64,000 bases of DNA, from assembly GCF_963855985.1 (NCBI RefSeq), contig NC_087096.1, forward strand, positions 10,912,001-10,976,000, read 5' to 3'. This stretch comes from Ostrinia nubilalis. Taxonomy: Eukaryota > Arthropoda > Insecta > Lepidoptera > Crambidae. The position numbers were made by a program, and so were the translations under genes. Shown piece by piece: positions 13,023 through 25,289 of the stretch (position 1 is its first letter; the number at the start of each line of letters is the position of its first letter). The notes beneath the pieces were generated by a model. It was not told the origin of the DNA, did not search any database, and saw only the letters and a program-made list of their open reading frames with translations.

Positions 13023-14666
13023 TTCCAATTTCTAGAACACCTATCTATTCGTACTTATATGATGCGAATCATGCTCGTTATAAATCTCGGCGAAAAGTTA
13101 ACTCGGGTGCAATCTTCCGTACAAATTAGGGCAGAAATATTTTACAGTTATCTTCTGCACAAATAAATAGCCCAAACGTTTGTGTGCGGAAACTTTACAG
13201 ATAAGTTTAATTTATGTAAGGGTTGGGGCATGAAAAGTAGCATATTTCTTCCAATATGAACTTTCTTTTTTTGCGAGTTTATGCAGAACAACTTACATAA
13301 TCGTCTTTTAAACTCTTCACAGTTCAAGAGAACAACAACCTTATTTTCTTCGAGTAAGCATCTAGTACATTTCCTAAGGCACAATTAGCTCATATATAAT
13401 TCCATAGTCTGATAAATCCAATAATTATTGCTCGATATCTTTACATTTTAATAAATCACTTCCTAAGCTGTCTCTATCACACATCTCCATTCAGTAGGTA
13501 CTTAATTATTATTATATCTTCCTTCAAAACTCTATTACCCGTAGATGTGCTACGAAATTACGTTGCCTGCCCATATTTTCCAGGATTGCCACTTTCTTGC
13601 GACAAAAAGAAGCGTTATTCTTATTTTTATTGGCAACCCCGGTTCGTGTTAATGGTTCTACCGGGAGCGTTGTTCCTCTTCCCGAGTATCGCACGAAACC
13701 TTGATGTTAATAAATGTTTTCCACAAATTCTCGCCTGGCGCTTAAAAATTAAAATTTTTGGGCCAGCTATAAAATTAACTGTGATGGTAACTAATTAAAT
13801 CTCCTTGCAGATTGTATTTTGTAATCCTGGAATATAAATTCGATTCCTTGTACACAATAATGCCGAGTTACATTGACAATAAAAAGCCCTCTATTATTAT
13901 TATTTAATTGTCTTATTTAAAAGATTTCCAAATTACATTGACACAGACTATAATAATTATGTCGATCACGATTGCTATTATCAATTCAATTTGTACCTAC
14001 CTACCTCATTTAATGCAGAACGTTTAGATTACGAAACGTGACAAGATTTGAAATAAATAAATAAATATAAATAAGATTTGAAATATTCGCCACAAATGAG
14101 GAAAAGCAAAACAGAGCGAGCGCATTTTGAGCATAAAAAAGGTTCCGGAAAAACGGTACCTTTGGGTACTTCCTCGAAATATGTTACTTGAACAGTTGAA
14201 GTATAAAAAAATACCTTATTCCAACTTACTCACTTCCAACTCTACTTTTCAAATCAATTACAATTAAGTTTTAGGATTAAGATAGTATTAATAAAAAGAG
14301 AATCATTGCCGTTAAGGACTCTACAGACCAAGGCCGCCAAATGTGTCGACGACTTGAGTGATCCATGAGTTTTGAGAACATGTCATAAATCGACGAGTCA
14401 TGTTTATGTGTATACTTCATTATAATGACAAACACTATAGGTATAGGTAATTCCATTGAAATGGTTTCATTCAGGTGTAAAATAGATAGACACGCCGGAA
14501 AAGGCTATAGAAGCATACCCTTGCATTTTATCTAATAGGAAGCATTTCGGACCCGCCGAAAATTAAATTAGAAAGGTTCCGCTTTCCCATCCTACCGAAC
14601 CCTAATAGATGAAGGTAAATGAGTTTCGTGTAAGGGTTACGGTTAAATGAAACGCCTTGTACTCTG

Positions 14667-14850
14667 AGGCCCCGTTTCCACCAAGGCGAAGCGAAGATGT
14701 CGGGCTGTAAAATTTTTCTTTAGAATTTGACAGCGGCGGCAGCTCGGAGAGGAGCTATGCGGAGCGGAGAAGAGATGTGGAAATAATGAAATCTGATTGT
14801 TTATTCAAAACACTTCTCCGCTCCGCTCCGCTTTGGTGGAAACCGGGCCT
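14667..14850. mobile_element. MITE with 30-bp imperfect TIRs
   Basis: The left end AGGCCCCGTTTCCACCAA, continuing into GCGAAGCGAAG, is matched in inverted orientation by the right end, where CGCTCCGCTTTGGTGGAAAC leads into CGGGCCT. The arms match over about 30 bp with a few substitutions. The element is 184 bp and noncoding; TA follows the right end. Superfamily uncertain. Confidence 0.72.
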
Positions 14851-17108
14851 TACTAGTGTGTTGTTATGTAAAGGCGGTGCTCCTCCGGGCGTTGTCTTTA
14901 ACAGCGAAGTTTACTTACTACAAGCATGATTACCGCGCGGGGGGATAGTGAACTCAGTTAACAAGATTACCATCCGGTACTTCCCGAAGATGAAATTGGA
15001 TTTGCGTGCTCGGCCTATCTTCTATGCCAGAGTGAACGCGCTATTTCAATGCTTAAAATTTAACATTAAACTTAATTGAGTTATTTTAAGCTAACACAAT
15101 GGGTATACAGAAACTTTGACTTCAATTCAGCTGCTAAAAATTTCGAGCCTCAAGAATATTTCTCTGGCAATTTCTATACAAACCCCGGAAAAACTGATTG
15201 CTTCACTTACAAAGTTACATTCAAACTTTTATTATTACGATCTCATATTTATTCGTACGCTCGTAACTTGCACGATTTACACAATGTAAGCTTCCACGAA
15301 CGATATCCATGATTACGTGCATAAACTGACCAGCTTAAAAACGGCGTAAAAAGTTTACTTAATGCTTAACTTTTATGTTGCATTTATATTAAGTAGGTAG
15401 TTTACTTTGTGAAATTTCGGGTTTTAGCGCACGCGAAAGTTTTAAAATATGGTTCACGGTTGCGGCTTATAAGTATTACTCGCATAGAAAAATATTATTT
15501 TTAAAATATATGAATTTCGCTGTTGCCGTTGTGTAATGGACTCGGAAGTATTTTTTTATATTTTGATTTATCTTCATAGAAACTAATCTCGATTATTATT
15601 TCAGACAATCAATCTTAATAATCGGCGACGAATATAGTTTTGTATGATGTTACCTAATTTTACATCCAAAATTAAAGTTTTAAGATTAACATTAATAGGT
15701 ATTTAGAACCTAAAAAAAGTTTGACAAAAGGACAGATTAAATGAAGAGTTAAAAAGGTGGTTCTTGACGATTATTATTAAAGATATCGCGACAGGTTCTC
15801 GTTGCTTTGCTGAAAAGTGAACAACAAAGAACGTTTATCACTCTTCCAAGACCAAACACAGCCTCCCTAAGCTATTATTCATCTCCGGCATGCTCAACTT
15901 CCTAATTGCCGAACTTTAATACAATAATGCTCACAAAAAGCTATTTATTTTAGCGACAATTTCGAGTGCTGATTGTAGTGATTTTGTAACTTTATTTCTT
16001 GGAACCATAGAGTTCAATCAACAATAAGCTAATAAAACACCAGTAACATAAAATGACACGGCTATTTAATGCCAACAGCATTCATTAATTGTGATCATAT
16101 TCAATTTACTCTAACCATCACAATTGGAAAACGTTTTCATTTACATACAAGTATTAATTGGTAGAGTGGTGTGTCACGTGTAATGATGACATGACTAATG
16201 GGTGTAACGGCATGCCCTATAATAGGCCTAACATTCAATTATAGTGACCAGTGGAATGGACACAACGTCCACTTACAGCGAGATTCGTACACAAAATAAT
16301 ATCAAAGGTCACCTTTATAAAGGACAATCCGAAATCCAGTGAAAATGCTGTATGTAAATATCGATAACCTTTCCCTAATTTAGAGGTTAAAGAACTGTTT
16401 AGGTATATAAACGAAAAGTAAATCATTTATTTACAAACTTATAACTTATTTTCATCTTACTTCGATATATTTCTTAATATCCACTTTACAAGAGCCACAT
16501 CATGAACTCATGTTATATGATAATTGTCAAAACTCTACATTCCTGATATTTCATTACCTTTTCAGCATACACACGACGTCTTTAATAGGACTGTATCAAT
16601 GTCAGTATCGACTGTGACGTTATTAAGGCCCATGACAAGCTCGTTAACTAGCGCTCCTATTGCATTACAGAAACAGAGTATTCTCTCTATTGTTTTGATT
16701 CACCCTTTGTTGTACGGTTGTGATTAATACAGCTTAAATGTAGATACCTAAATACACTGAGCATACTTACTTTATGTAATGTAGGTCTACTTTTCATAGG
16801 CCAAAGACAGCAGGCAGTAGTGAGTAACATGAGTGACCAAAGACAGTAGACAAAGTGATGAGCATTTTACTCGGAATCATTAGAAGTTTTGCCTGATTTG
16901 GAGTGAAATAGTTGGTATGAAGTTTAGTAGAACAATTTTATTTATTTAGGTATTATAAAATCAGTATAAGTTTTGAGTAATATCGTAGCAATGCTTCGTC
17001 TTGGTGAATAAATGAAAAATATCTCTCTGAATATTTTATGATCGCTTCAAATTCGGTGTTTTAAAACAGAATAAGACTTTTATAAATATTTAATGTCCTT
17101 TGTTCTAG
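14851..17108. other. AT-rich noncoding stretch upstream of the host gene
   Basis: No exon or complete repeat was recognised. The distal promoter or a 5' UTR intron of the gene beginning at 17109 should lie here or further upstream; no TATA box or initiator can be assigned with confidence. Confidence 0.45.
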
Positions 17109-17201
17109 GTGCAGACGAAATGGAGGCGAGATAAAGTCGGGAGATGTAACCCGAGGAGATTGTCACTTCTGATATATTCCGAGGCAGTCGCAGAAACAAC
17201 G
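17109..17201 (+). other. 5' UTR part of the host gene's first coding exon, with a tiny uORF
   Basis: A pyrimidine-rich tract ending TTCTAG (17103-17108) looks like a splice acceptor, so the transcript probably has at least one earlier noncoding exon; CAG ending at 17114 is an alternative acceptor. A five-codon upstream ORF (ATG 17120, TAA ending 17134) precedes the main ATG at 17202. The exon is more GC-rich than its surroundings. The acceptor and uORF are seen; their use is inferred. Confidence 0.5.
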
Positions 17202-20200
17202 ATGGCGGTTATAGTGGGTACGTTTACATTAGAATAAACACGTTATTTTAGAATAAATTAAATTATAGCCTCTACAAACTAGAAACGGATAGTTGACATC
17301 GTTTTAAGATACAACTTCCAATAAAACATTTTACCTATTCCAAAAACAGAGTAGGTTTTCAAGTGAAAATAGTAGCAATAGAGTTTTGTAGCAAGTGCTA
17401 CAAAACTCTATTTTCAACGCGGACTCAATCAATGACGTGACGAGTCCTTTGTCATACAAAATCTATGAGAGAGACGTGTTTAGTATTTACAAAAGGATAC
17501 CTACTACGAGAGTGGTGTCAAAAACTAACCAATTGGGAATGCAACGATGAGTGACTTTCTACATATAACATGGAAAAAATAGAATAACTAGTAGGTACCT
17601 ATCATATGTAAGCATTAATTTCCGAACTATCGACTCACCTCTAAAATTAATTTACTTAAAGCGTTTTTTTTGAAGCATTAGTATTCCAATTCGCAAACGA
17701 CTCTGCAACTACAGCGGCCTTGTAGCTATAGAGTGCAATATCGTTTACAATTTAAATTTCAAATGCTTCGGCAATATTTTGAATACCACAAACGGAAGGA
17801 ATGGTCGTATTTTAGACTGAACAACTTGGCATATGCAGCATAGACACCTTCCAACAAGATTGGGCGACGGATACCTATACAAAATTGCACGGTATATAAT
17901 ATGCAAAATTGATGGCAGCAGTTGGAACGGAATCGCCGAGGATTATATTCTATAGCATGTACTCGTATGTCGTATGTATAGGTTTGGTAAAGGCCAAAAT
18001 CGTGTTTGTGATGATCGATATACACCAGGAATGTAGTTTTGTGCTGGTCAAAAAGATGGAGTTAGTAAGCTAAGCTAGGTGGTTCTGTTCATAAACTTTT
18101 CGCAACAAAAGATTAGTTTGGTGAAGATCCGAAAGAAATAAGTGGCACATCACCTTTTAATCATGGTCCCACTGCTTTGAAGTTTTGAACCACAGTGGGT
18201 CCACGGGTATTTTTTCCACATAAACCCACTGCACTAGAAACGCATTTTGGAGCAGTTGGTCTTAAGATTTTTAAGTTTGGTTTTCTCTGGAGCCCTGCAG
18301 CGGCTTTACACACTTCCGGAGCTCCATAGATGTCTTTCTACCTGCCTACTTGCTAATTATTCTTATACTCCTCAGGCCGCGTGAGGTACCTGCGCACTGG
18401 CGCCGTGGTGCTGGTGGTGGCGGGCGGCGCGTCGGCCCGCGTCGCCGGCAAAATGGGCGGCTACTCCAACAAGATGGGAGGTATGACGAAGGCTTCCAAG
18501 TTTTTAATACCAAATAATTATCTTTAAATAACAGTAACTCAATCTCGCGGAAGTCTAAGGCTACGGCCGGATACTCGCGACACCCCCACTTGGGCGATGG
18601 ACGGAACGCCGCGGAGGTTTTAGTGGGTATACCCCGTCCTTTTCAGGACGGAGCAGCGCCCTTTTCAGGGCGCCGGGAGTCCCACAGACCACCCTGTCCC
18701 CCGGCAGTGGTGACGGTGCGCAAAGCATTTCCTCCGCGACAAAAAAAAGTTTGTGTAGCACTCACGCTCAGTGCTGTCGCTAATGAGTGTGGAGCAGTGT
18801 CAACTGTGCTAGCAGTGCTATAACGGTACACACTCTTAGGCAGCATGGCACTATTAGAACAATTAAAACTGCCACGCAGTCTTGTGGCAGATGAAGGTCG
18901 TAAGGACACTTTCCATCAGCGAGAATGCGTGGTATCGTAGTAACAGTAAATATTATGTTATGTTTCTTCTGGAAAATAACCCCTACTTTTTTTAAAACCG
19001 GCGGACAGTGGTGACTGAGTTTGCTGTGGCGCTTCTTCTCAGCACTTGTCAAATGTGTCTCGAAGCTGGTAGGGCAAAAAAAGAATGAGCATCATATCCA
19101 AGATTTACAGGCCACCAGGGAAATTAAAAAAAGGAATATTTTTTACAATTTTTTATTATTTTTTTTGTACCTAATTGGCATGTAACATTGACTTGACAAA
19201 TCCCTTTGCACGAAATACTAGGCTGAATAATTTATGACCTTAGCCTGTGGCATCAACTTTGCGGCAAGCAACAGCAAAGTGGCAGTTGTGGTGACTTACT
19301 TATTCCCACAACATAAGCGTCTTACAACTTTGTTCTAACAGTAATATCATAGAAATTTGTATAAATTACGTCACAAAACAGTCACGCCTGTGCAAACTTT
19401 TTATCAGTTTTAGATTTATCGATAGTTAAAAATATTATTATATGGAAAGGTCCTTCGAAATAACCCTGATTTTTTCCTTTTACTAGAACACTTTATTAGC
19501 GCTGCAGATTTTTTATCTGAATATTGAATTCAACGTAGCTGATCAGGTACTCGAGATAATATAGCACATAGCGTACAACAAAGGATTTGTTTCCTCTTTG
19601 TTTTTCACTGAGATCCTCAATTCTTTTGCAAAACGAAAGACACGTTAAATAAACCAGTGAACTTTTATTTTAAGGCTTGTGGCTGCACTTTGCGATAGGG
19701 ACTTGAATTAACTTCTTCAGAAGTTTTATCAATCTTATTATCTTCGTAGAATTTTACACAGGCTGAAATAGAGGTCTTTAAATCCAAGTACATACTACGT
19801 ACATATGAATTAAAATACACAGTGAGTATATTTCTTACTATAGCACATTTTGTTAATCTGATGAACAAATAATCCAATAATCCTTTTCGCAAATACCCTT
19901 CGTTTCCAATCCATTTTCCGTTCCCCTTTTTTGCAGTCTTTAATGTGTTAGGAAAGAACGACGTCAATGAAAGATAGTCGTGCTTAATTGAATTGTTAGA
20001 TCTAATTTAATTATCAAGCTCTTAAAGCTTTATCTGGGTTCATTCTTAGGTAACGAATACCTATTTAATGAAATAAATATCTTGAGTAATTACTCAAAGT
20101 AATTACAGTAGAATCCCGATTATCCGGATCAATTAAAACCAGGGGTGGTCCGGATAATCGAAAATCCGGATAATCGATTTCAAAGTCAAATCAAACAATA

Positions 20201-23200
20201 ATTAATTAAATTAAACAATTAACTTTTTACAATAGAAAGGGTTTTCAATACATCATTTTAGACCATTGGTCATCCATTTCTTTTAACAATGAACCAAAAA
20301 GACGTCCGTACCATGTTATGGTGGCGGGGCCTTCGGTTTTTATGGGTCCAGATCCTGAATCGGTAATTAGAAACCATGAAGAATGAGTCCGGATAATCGG
20401 ATATCCGGATAATCGAGGTCCGGATAATCGAGATTCTACTGTACATTACCCAATCACCTATATTAATCAGACTGTTTTACATTTAAAATAAATTCAGTAT
20501 TCGTAAGACTCGGCAATAAGACTCGGCAATTTAATCCAGTAATAGGTAGGTTATATTTCTAAGAAATACGTGTTTACTTAATTGATTGCCTGTTTTAATT
20601 TATACTAATCCTTCTAGCTTCTAACTTTAAATAAAATAATTTAAATTGACTCTTATTGATGTGCAGGTACTTTAACTGTTTATTTTGCAGCCAGCATCTC
20701 TACATCTCCGGATACATTATTATCCTAAGTATACGTTATGCCACACGGTGCTTAGAGCAGAGCGTGATACTCGGCGTAGGCGGGCAAAATCAATCACGCA
20801 GTGTATTACAGCGTACCGTCGCTGACGGCATGTCAGATTATAATTTTTTGCTGCAAAACAGCACTTTTTCCAACTACATAAGATCCCGCAGTATTTAGCT
20901 TGATGTGCTGTCATATGTATCTACATGGACAAGAGATATCGCGTGCGCTGTTTGTTTTCAGGAGGATATAATGCGCTTTTCACGACACAGTAGTGCAGAG
21001 CGGAATATGTAAGGGGATTCATGCCATAACAGTGTGACTTTATGTCGTAATTAGTCATTTTACTATACATTAGGATGAAAACACTATGTATAGCACATTG
21101 TCCACTGAACTTGACGCACATATGAAGTTACTGCGTTAATATTTTGACGCTGAGTACTCACGCAGCACTTTCTAGCATCCATACCTACTCGTACATGATA
21201 CTCGTACGAGTATGTATGCCTTTATGTACGCAAAATATGCCTGGAAACCATTTTCACTCTTCCAGCCCCACTCTAAGCTCGCGCTAAGTAATCACCGCCG
21301 AATAAAATCCAGTTTCGTTCATATTTTATGTTTTTGCTAAAATTTCCCTTACACTACCTAGCACATTTAATTTTATGAAATAGATATTTTTACTTAAAAA
21401 TCTAATTTGATACGTCTGGCCTATCTTACTTAATAACCAGCGGGTTCAACTTTATCCAGTCTTCATGTCCCTAATCATACCTACTTATTTCAAACTATAA
21501 TACAAAGAATGAAGCTGTTTAAGTAAATATAGTTCCACGCTACAAACTAGGAATATATTAGAATATAATTATTATATTGGTTCTAGTTACTACCATCATA
21601 TTGGTAATAAATAAATTAGTTACAAAACACACGGTGCTCCACAACATACTAAAATGGATTATGCCTTCACAAACCACATAGTTATCCGTTTTCATATTGC
21701 AGTGTCAAATGCATTATTCAGTACGCTACATTGCGAACAATAGTGCAAAATGCAACGCGGTGTGTGTTACTAAAAATACTGGGTCGTAGTAATACCTTGC
21801 TTATGACTTTTTAAAAACTGAAATCGAATAATGTTTTTGCTTCTAGAATCATTTAGAGGCAATATAGATCCGTCTGGGAACTGCTTTACCTATACTTACC
21901 TACTCTAAACTTATTTAATTTTCAATGGGTAAAAAAATATTTAAAATTCGAACGCTTCATAAATAAAATTATTCTGTTAGAAAATTCAGCCACCATGTTC
22001 TCGTTTCGTTCGTTCGTTTTCGTATTTTCATAAATTTTTGGAACTTTGTTCGGATTTTACTTTAGCCTTTAGCGCACTAACTCCTTGTTGTTGTAAAATC
22101 TATACCATCTTACTAACTCACTGAGTTAGGTACTTAAAATTAAGTTAATTGCATTATTGAAAGTAAGAAACTTGCATGAAATTGTCACTCACTCAATCAC
22201 TGCTCCAATTTAGAAATTAAGTAGGTATTTTGTCTCAATACTTTTTTTTGCCTGTGTGCCACATTTTAAGACACAGTTTTGTGTTTAAAATATTAACCAC
22301 CTGTTTACTCCACATCATGAATTTTCTCTGATCTTCAGCTTACGACAGTACGGAATTTGTTCATGTAACAGAACAAATCTGAGCAAATACTTTCACGCCA
22401 AGTTCAAATACTCATTCACATATAGGTGACTGACTATTTTAGACCTCAAAGATTATAGACGCAGAATCGTAAATTGCTTGCATCTCGTCCCAAAGTCGAT
22501 CTCAGAGGTCGAACACCTAATTTCTCAGAATAAGAGACAAATAGACGGCTTTTCAATGAATAACGATCTACTCTATAACCGTTGTAACGTAGATACGTAC
22601 ACCAAAGCGAGGTAAACCTTGTCAATTTGTCACAGCCGAGTTTATTTGTGTGTTTCAAAAATTCTATTACGTGTGCCACGCAATTTGAGGGCTTGTTATA
22701 TATCTCTACGTAATCCGTCGAGTTTTTGCCTCCTCCATCTTATCTCGTTAGTCGGCACCATCCATTTTAATCTGTGAATTTTTGTTCAAGGATCCTTGCG
22801 CTAAAGATGCTGGCGGCTGTAATTTCAATTAAGTACATAGATACGTTTGACGTAACACCTGGTTCTGGTATAGAAGGTTAATTTAATAAATGAAAAATAC
22901 GGAGATAACGATATAATTGAACAGCACACACAGCCAAAAAAGTAAGCATGAAATTTAAGGAAAACAACATAAAAAATAAGTAGGTAATTAAAAACCCGCC
23001 GTACCCAATTATTTTCTAAAAACTCTTTGTAAATGACGCTGAGAATCTTCTGTGTGTCCCTCTCCGTCACAGGGTATTTAGGTGTGTGTTCTTTCCTCTT
23101 CAATTTATAACTTTTTTTCCGTTGTTCATAAATATTCCATGTGAATACGTTTATGGGCGAACTGGGGAGAAGTCTTTGAACTCCGACTTCTCCTATTTGC

Positions 23201-24840
23201 CTCTAATTACTTCGTCACTGCGGGTCTCCTGACAATTCCATTTGCCCGGGACTGTTCAACTTTGGCTGAGTTATGATTGGCAGACCAGCTGTTAGTACGT
23301 TAAACTAAACTAGTTGAATGAGCATGACGAAAATGCAATTCACAAAGTTTGATATTGTGAGGAAAATTCAACAGAAAATTCCTTTCTCGCACTTAACAAA
23401 AGAAGACATAAAACGATATTATCTGTTGGATAACGATAATTATACAGTGTAGTAGTGTGTATAAAAATAATAAAAACAAAAATATCAATTAAAAAAAAAG
23501 TAGCTCACTTAGGGTCAAATGGGCGAACTTGTATTCTTAAAATGACCTTACCTATACACCCAAGAAGTTTGTCTAACCTTCCGCCAAACACCCTGTATAA
23601 TATCACTTCAATAAATGTTACAAATATATCAGACAGAGTACGCTCAGGGCTGAAAAAGTAAGAATGTCTTCTTCGTTATAAAATAAGACAATGTTCCAAA
23701 GACAAACAATAAAAGCATCGATAAAATGGCCGTCCCTTACGCACTAAAGTGGGCTTTATCACAGTTATGAACTAGAAACCCACTGTTCTATTTACTTGAA
23801 CCAATTCGTTTCTTTCATTCGGTTTTGCAGCGTTCATATTTTTCGAGAGCTTAGCTTAGACTTCATTGAAATTGCTTTTTGGTTCTGTGAAGCGGATAAT
23901 AATTTCACGGTCGCATGTCTCAGTTTGAGGTGGATTGAAAAATGAAACAAAATGTGCAGACGCATCAAAAAGATTAGAATTCCTAAGTCTGTTTCAGTTT
24001 CCAGCGCCCACGACGAAACTTCTTCAGAATTTAAGAACCCGCTCGTTTTCTCATATAAGTTCTCTACATAGAAGGCATGGGCCAGTCTGATACAGATAAC
24101 AGAATGTAGATGTTTGTTGCAAAATCGCATCTATTACAACTCCATAAGATGCCGTAATGTGTATCTTTATGCCGTGCTCGTGCCTTCATATTTCGGAATA
24201 TCATTACAAGATTATCCTAGATCTAAGTTGCAACTTTCCTTACCCAACATTTTGCTGATGGTTATATCTCCGCAATAAGAGGTTTTTCTATCCTATCTTG
24301 TATACGAAGCTCGACCTTGTTTGCCGACGAGGGTAGGCTTTACTGTTTACATTTTGGCGATTCCTTTACCCTGACATGTAATCCTGTTACAGTTATTACA
24401 TTCCGAAGTGTTAACGTAGGTTTTCAACATACACTTAAGTGCCAGCGACAATTATCCATTTAGGTTGCTATCATTTTATTTATCTCTATAAAGTCAACAT
24501 TCTGATCATTTCGATTGAGGCATAAAGTCATCTAAAATTGTAATTTGTGAATAGAAAGAGTCACAATTTATACATAATCCTGCGGTTACATATTATTAAA
24601 TGAGTAATCGTTAAAATATTCAAAAGGATCCCCAACTTTGAATATTATTTAGGTTAAGAGAGCTTTAGTAAGCGTGAATATCTTCTGTCCCCAGGAAAAT
24701 CCACGAGTGGCATCAACGAGGAGATAATCTGGATCAGCATAAGCATGGCGATTGCGATAGCGGTGCTCATAGCCATCGCGCTCTGCTACATCTTGAAGGA
24801 GAAGTGCTCAAAGAGGCAGGCGTACCGGGAGCAGTCATGA
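17202..24840 (+). CDS. Predicted small single-pass membrane protein, 3 coding exons, 88 aa
   Basis: Coding exons are 17202-17217, 18376-18480 and 24695-24840. Donors are GTACGT (17218) and GTATGA (18481); acceptors are CTCAG (ends 18375) and CCCCAG (ends 24694). Both introns (1158 and 6214 bp) are phase 1, and only these joins keep the frame open. The product has a basic N-terminus, a hydrophobic stretch at about residues 13-26 (GAVVLVVAGGASA) that could be a signal peptide, and a short Gly/Met/Ser/Lys-rich segment (about 27-48). One strongly hydrophobic membrane span follows (about 50-73), then a Lys/Arg tail. A type I orientation with a minute ectodomain is plausible. I do not recognise the family. 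The frame ends at TGA (24838-24840) in the context TCA TGA CGA and continues open beyond it (next entry). The small exon 1 is the least certain part. Confidence 0.72.
17377..17412. repeat. Hairpin in intron 1
   Basis: AATAGAGTTTTGTAGC (17377-17392) and its exact reverse complement (17397-17412) are separated by four bases, 160 bp into the first intron of the host gene. Probably a foldback relic. Confidence 0.8.
18560..18735. repeat. GC-rich island with two same-loop stem-loops, probable transposon fragment
   Basis: A GC-rich patch begins about 80 bp after exon 2, inside intron 2. It contains two consecutive perfect stem-loops with the same loop TTTTCA but different stems: CCGTCC/GGACGG (18634-18651) and GCGCCC/GGGCGC (18656-18673). 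Its sharp GC contrast with the flanks suggests a retrotransposon or SINE fragment; I cannot name the family. Confidence 0.45.
18740..20105. other. Intron 2 sequence, nothing recognised
   Basis: Intronic sequence of the host gene. The reverse-strand 100-codon frame at 19665-19967 has no recognisable features and no flanking gene signals, so I treat it as chance. Confidence 0.5.
20106..20441. mobile_element. pogo/Tigger-like MITE in intron 2
   Basis: Inverted ends CAGTAGAATCCCGATTATCC (left) and its near-complement ending TCGAGATTCTACTG (right) are flanked by TA on both sides (20104-20105, 20442-20443). Several ATTATCCGGA / TCCGGATAATCG copies occur just inside the ends. The CAGTRGAAnCCCGATTATCC-type terminus and TA target are typical of pogo/Tigger elements of the Tc1/mariner superfamily. 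The element is 336 bp and noncoding. Confidence 0.85.
20450..24690. other. Remaining intron 2 sequence
   Basis: AT-rich intronic sequence with no further exon that keeps phase 1 at both sides. No complete repeat identified. Confidence 0.45.
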
Positions 24841-25050
24841 CGATACAAGGAGGAGTTCGCGAAGCACGCTCTCGCGGACTCCCTCTCGGACTTGGACTTT
24901 CCAGCGTACACACTCTACCCACAATACTCCCCAGACGGCAAGGAGTACTACTACAATTTTCACCGATTCTCATATTTAAGAGACAGTTTCAAACTACCAC
25001 CTAAGGATTACCCAGTAAAAACGAAACAAGAGATTTATATCAACGCGTGA
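24841..25050 (+). CDS. In-frame 69-codon extension after a UGA-C stop (readthrough candidate)
   Basis: The frame of the preceding exon continues after its TGA for 69 sense codons to a second TGA (25048-25050). The translation is not low-complexity: it starts RYKEEFAKHALADSLSD, has a Tyr/Pro-rich middle (PAYTLYPQYSPDGKEYYYN) and ends KTKQEIYINA. Codons in the first half are GC-ending (GAG, TTC, CTC, GAC, TAC), like the exon before the stop. UGA followed by C is a leaky termination context, and programmed readthrough is well known in insects. If read through, the protein would be about 158 residues with an 84-residue cytoplasmic tail carrying several tyrosines. Alternatives are a nonsense allele or assembly error at a former CGA codon, or a spliced form that skips the stop. 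Two other frames here are also partly open, so openness alone is weak evidence. Confidence 0.6.
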   Translation, partial: RYKEEFAKHALADSLSDLDFPAYTLYPQYSPDGKEYYYNFHRFSYLRDSFKLPPKDYPVKTKQEIYINA

Positions 25051-25263
25051 TGAGCTAAAATAACTCGCCCAAAACGTGAAACGTATATTCGACTGAAAGG
25101 TATTCAGTGATAGCGTAGAATACCTATTATGTAAATGGAACCGGGTCCATTTAAGACAGAAAACAATACTTACACGACCATTTTCTGGATCATGTTTCAA
25201 CTTTAAGCTGTATGGACTTATGTATTTTTAATTCCGCAGCATTTTCAATATTAATCATTCTTA

Positions 25264-25282
25264 AATAAAATATTTAAATAAA
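25264..25282 (+). terminator. Polyadenylation signals of the host gene
   Basis: Two AATAAA hexamers (25264-25269 and 25277-25282) lie about 215-230 bp after the second stop codon, a reasonable 3' UTR length for the readthrough gene. The cleavage site is not determined. Confidence 0.5.
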
Positions 25283-25289
25283 TCATACA

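Larger units (their letters stand above)
12320..14666. other. Noncoding stretch with small repeat fragments
   Basis: No supported gene. The stretch contains a GTT microsatellite (about 12798-12819), an apparent retrotransposon fragment (12820-12955) and a long hairpin (12979-13022), listed separately. The rest is AT-rich with short random frames. Confidence 0.5.

Noticed and set aside
19665..19967. 100-codon frame on the minus strand inside intron 2
   Set aside because: No motif, no promoter or polyadenylation context, and length within chance for this composition.
24804..25004. 66-codon ATG frame overlapping the gene's last exon
   Set aside because: It is in a different frame from the spliced gene and its start is inside the membrane-span exon; the readthrough frame has better codon bias and continuity.
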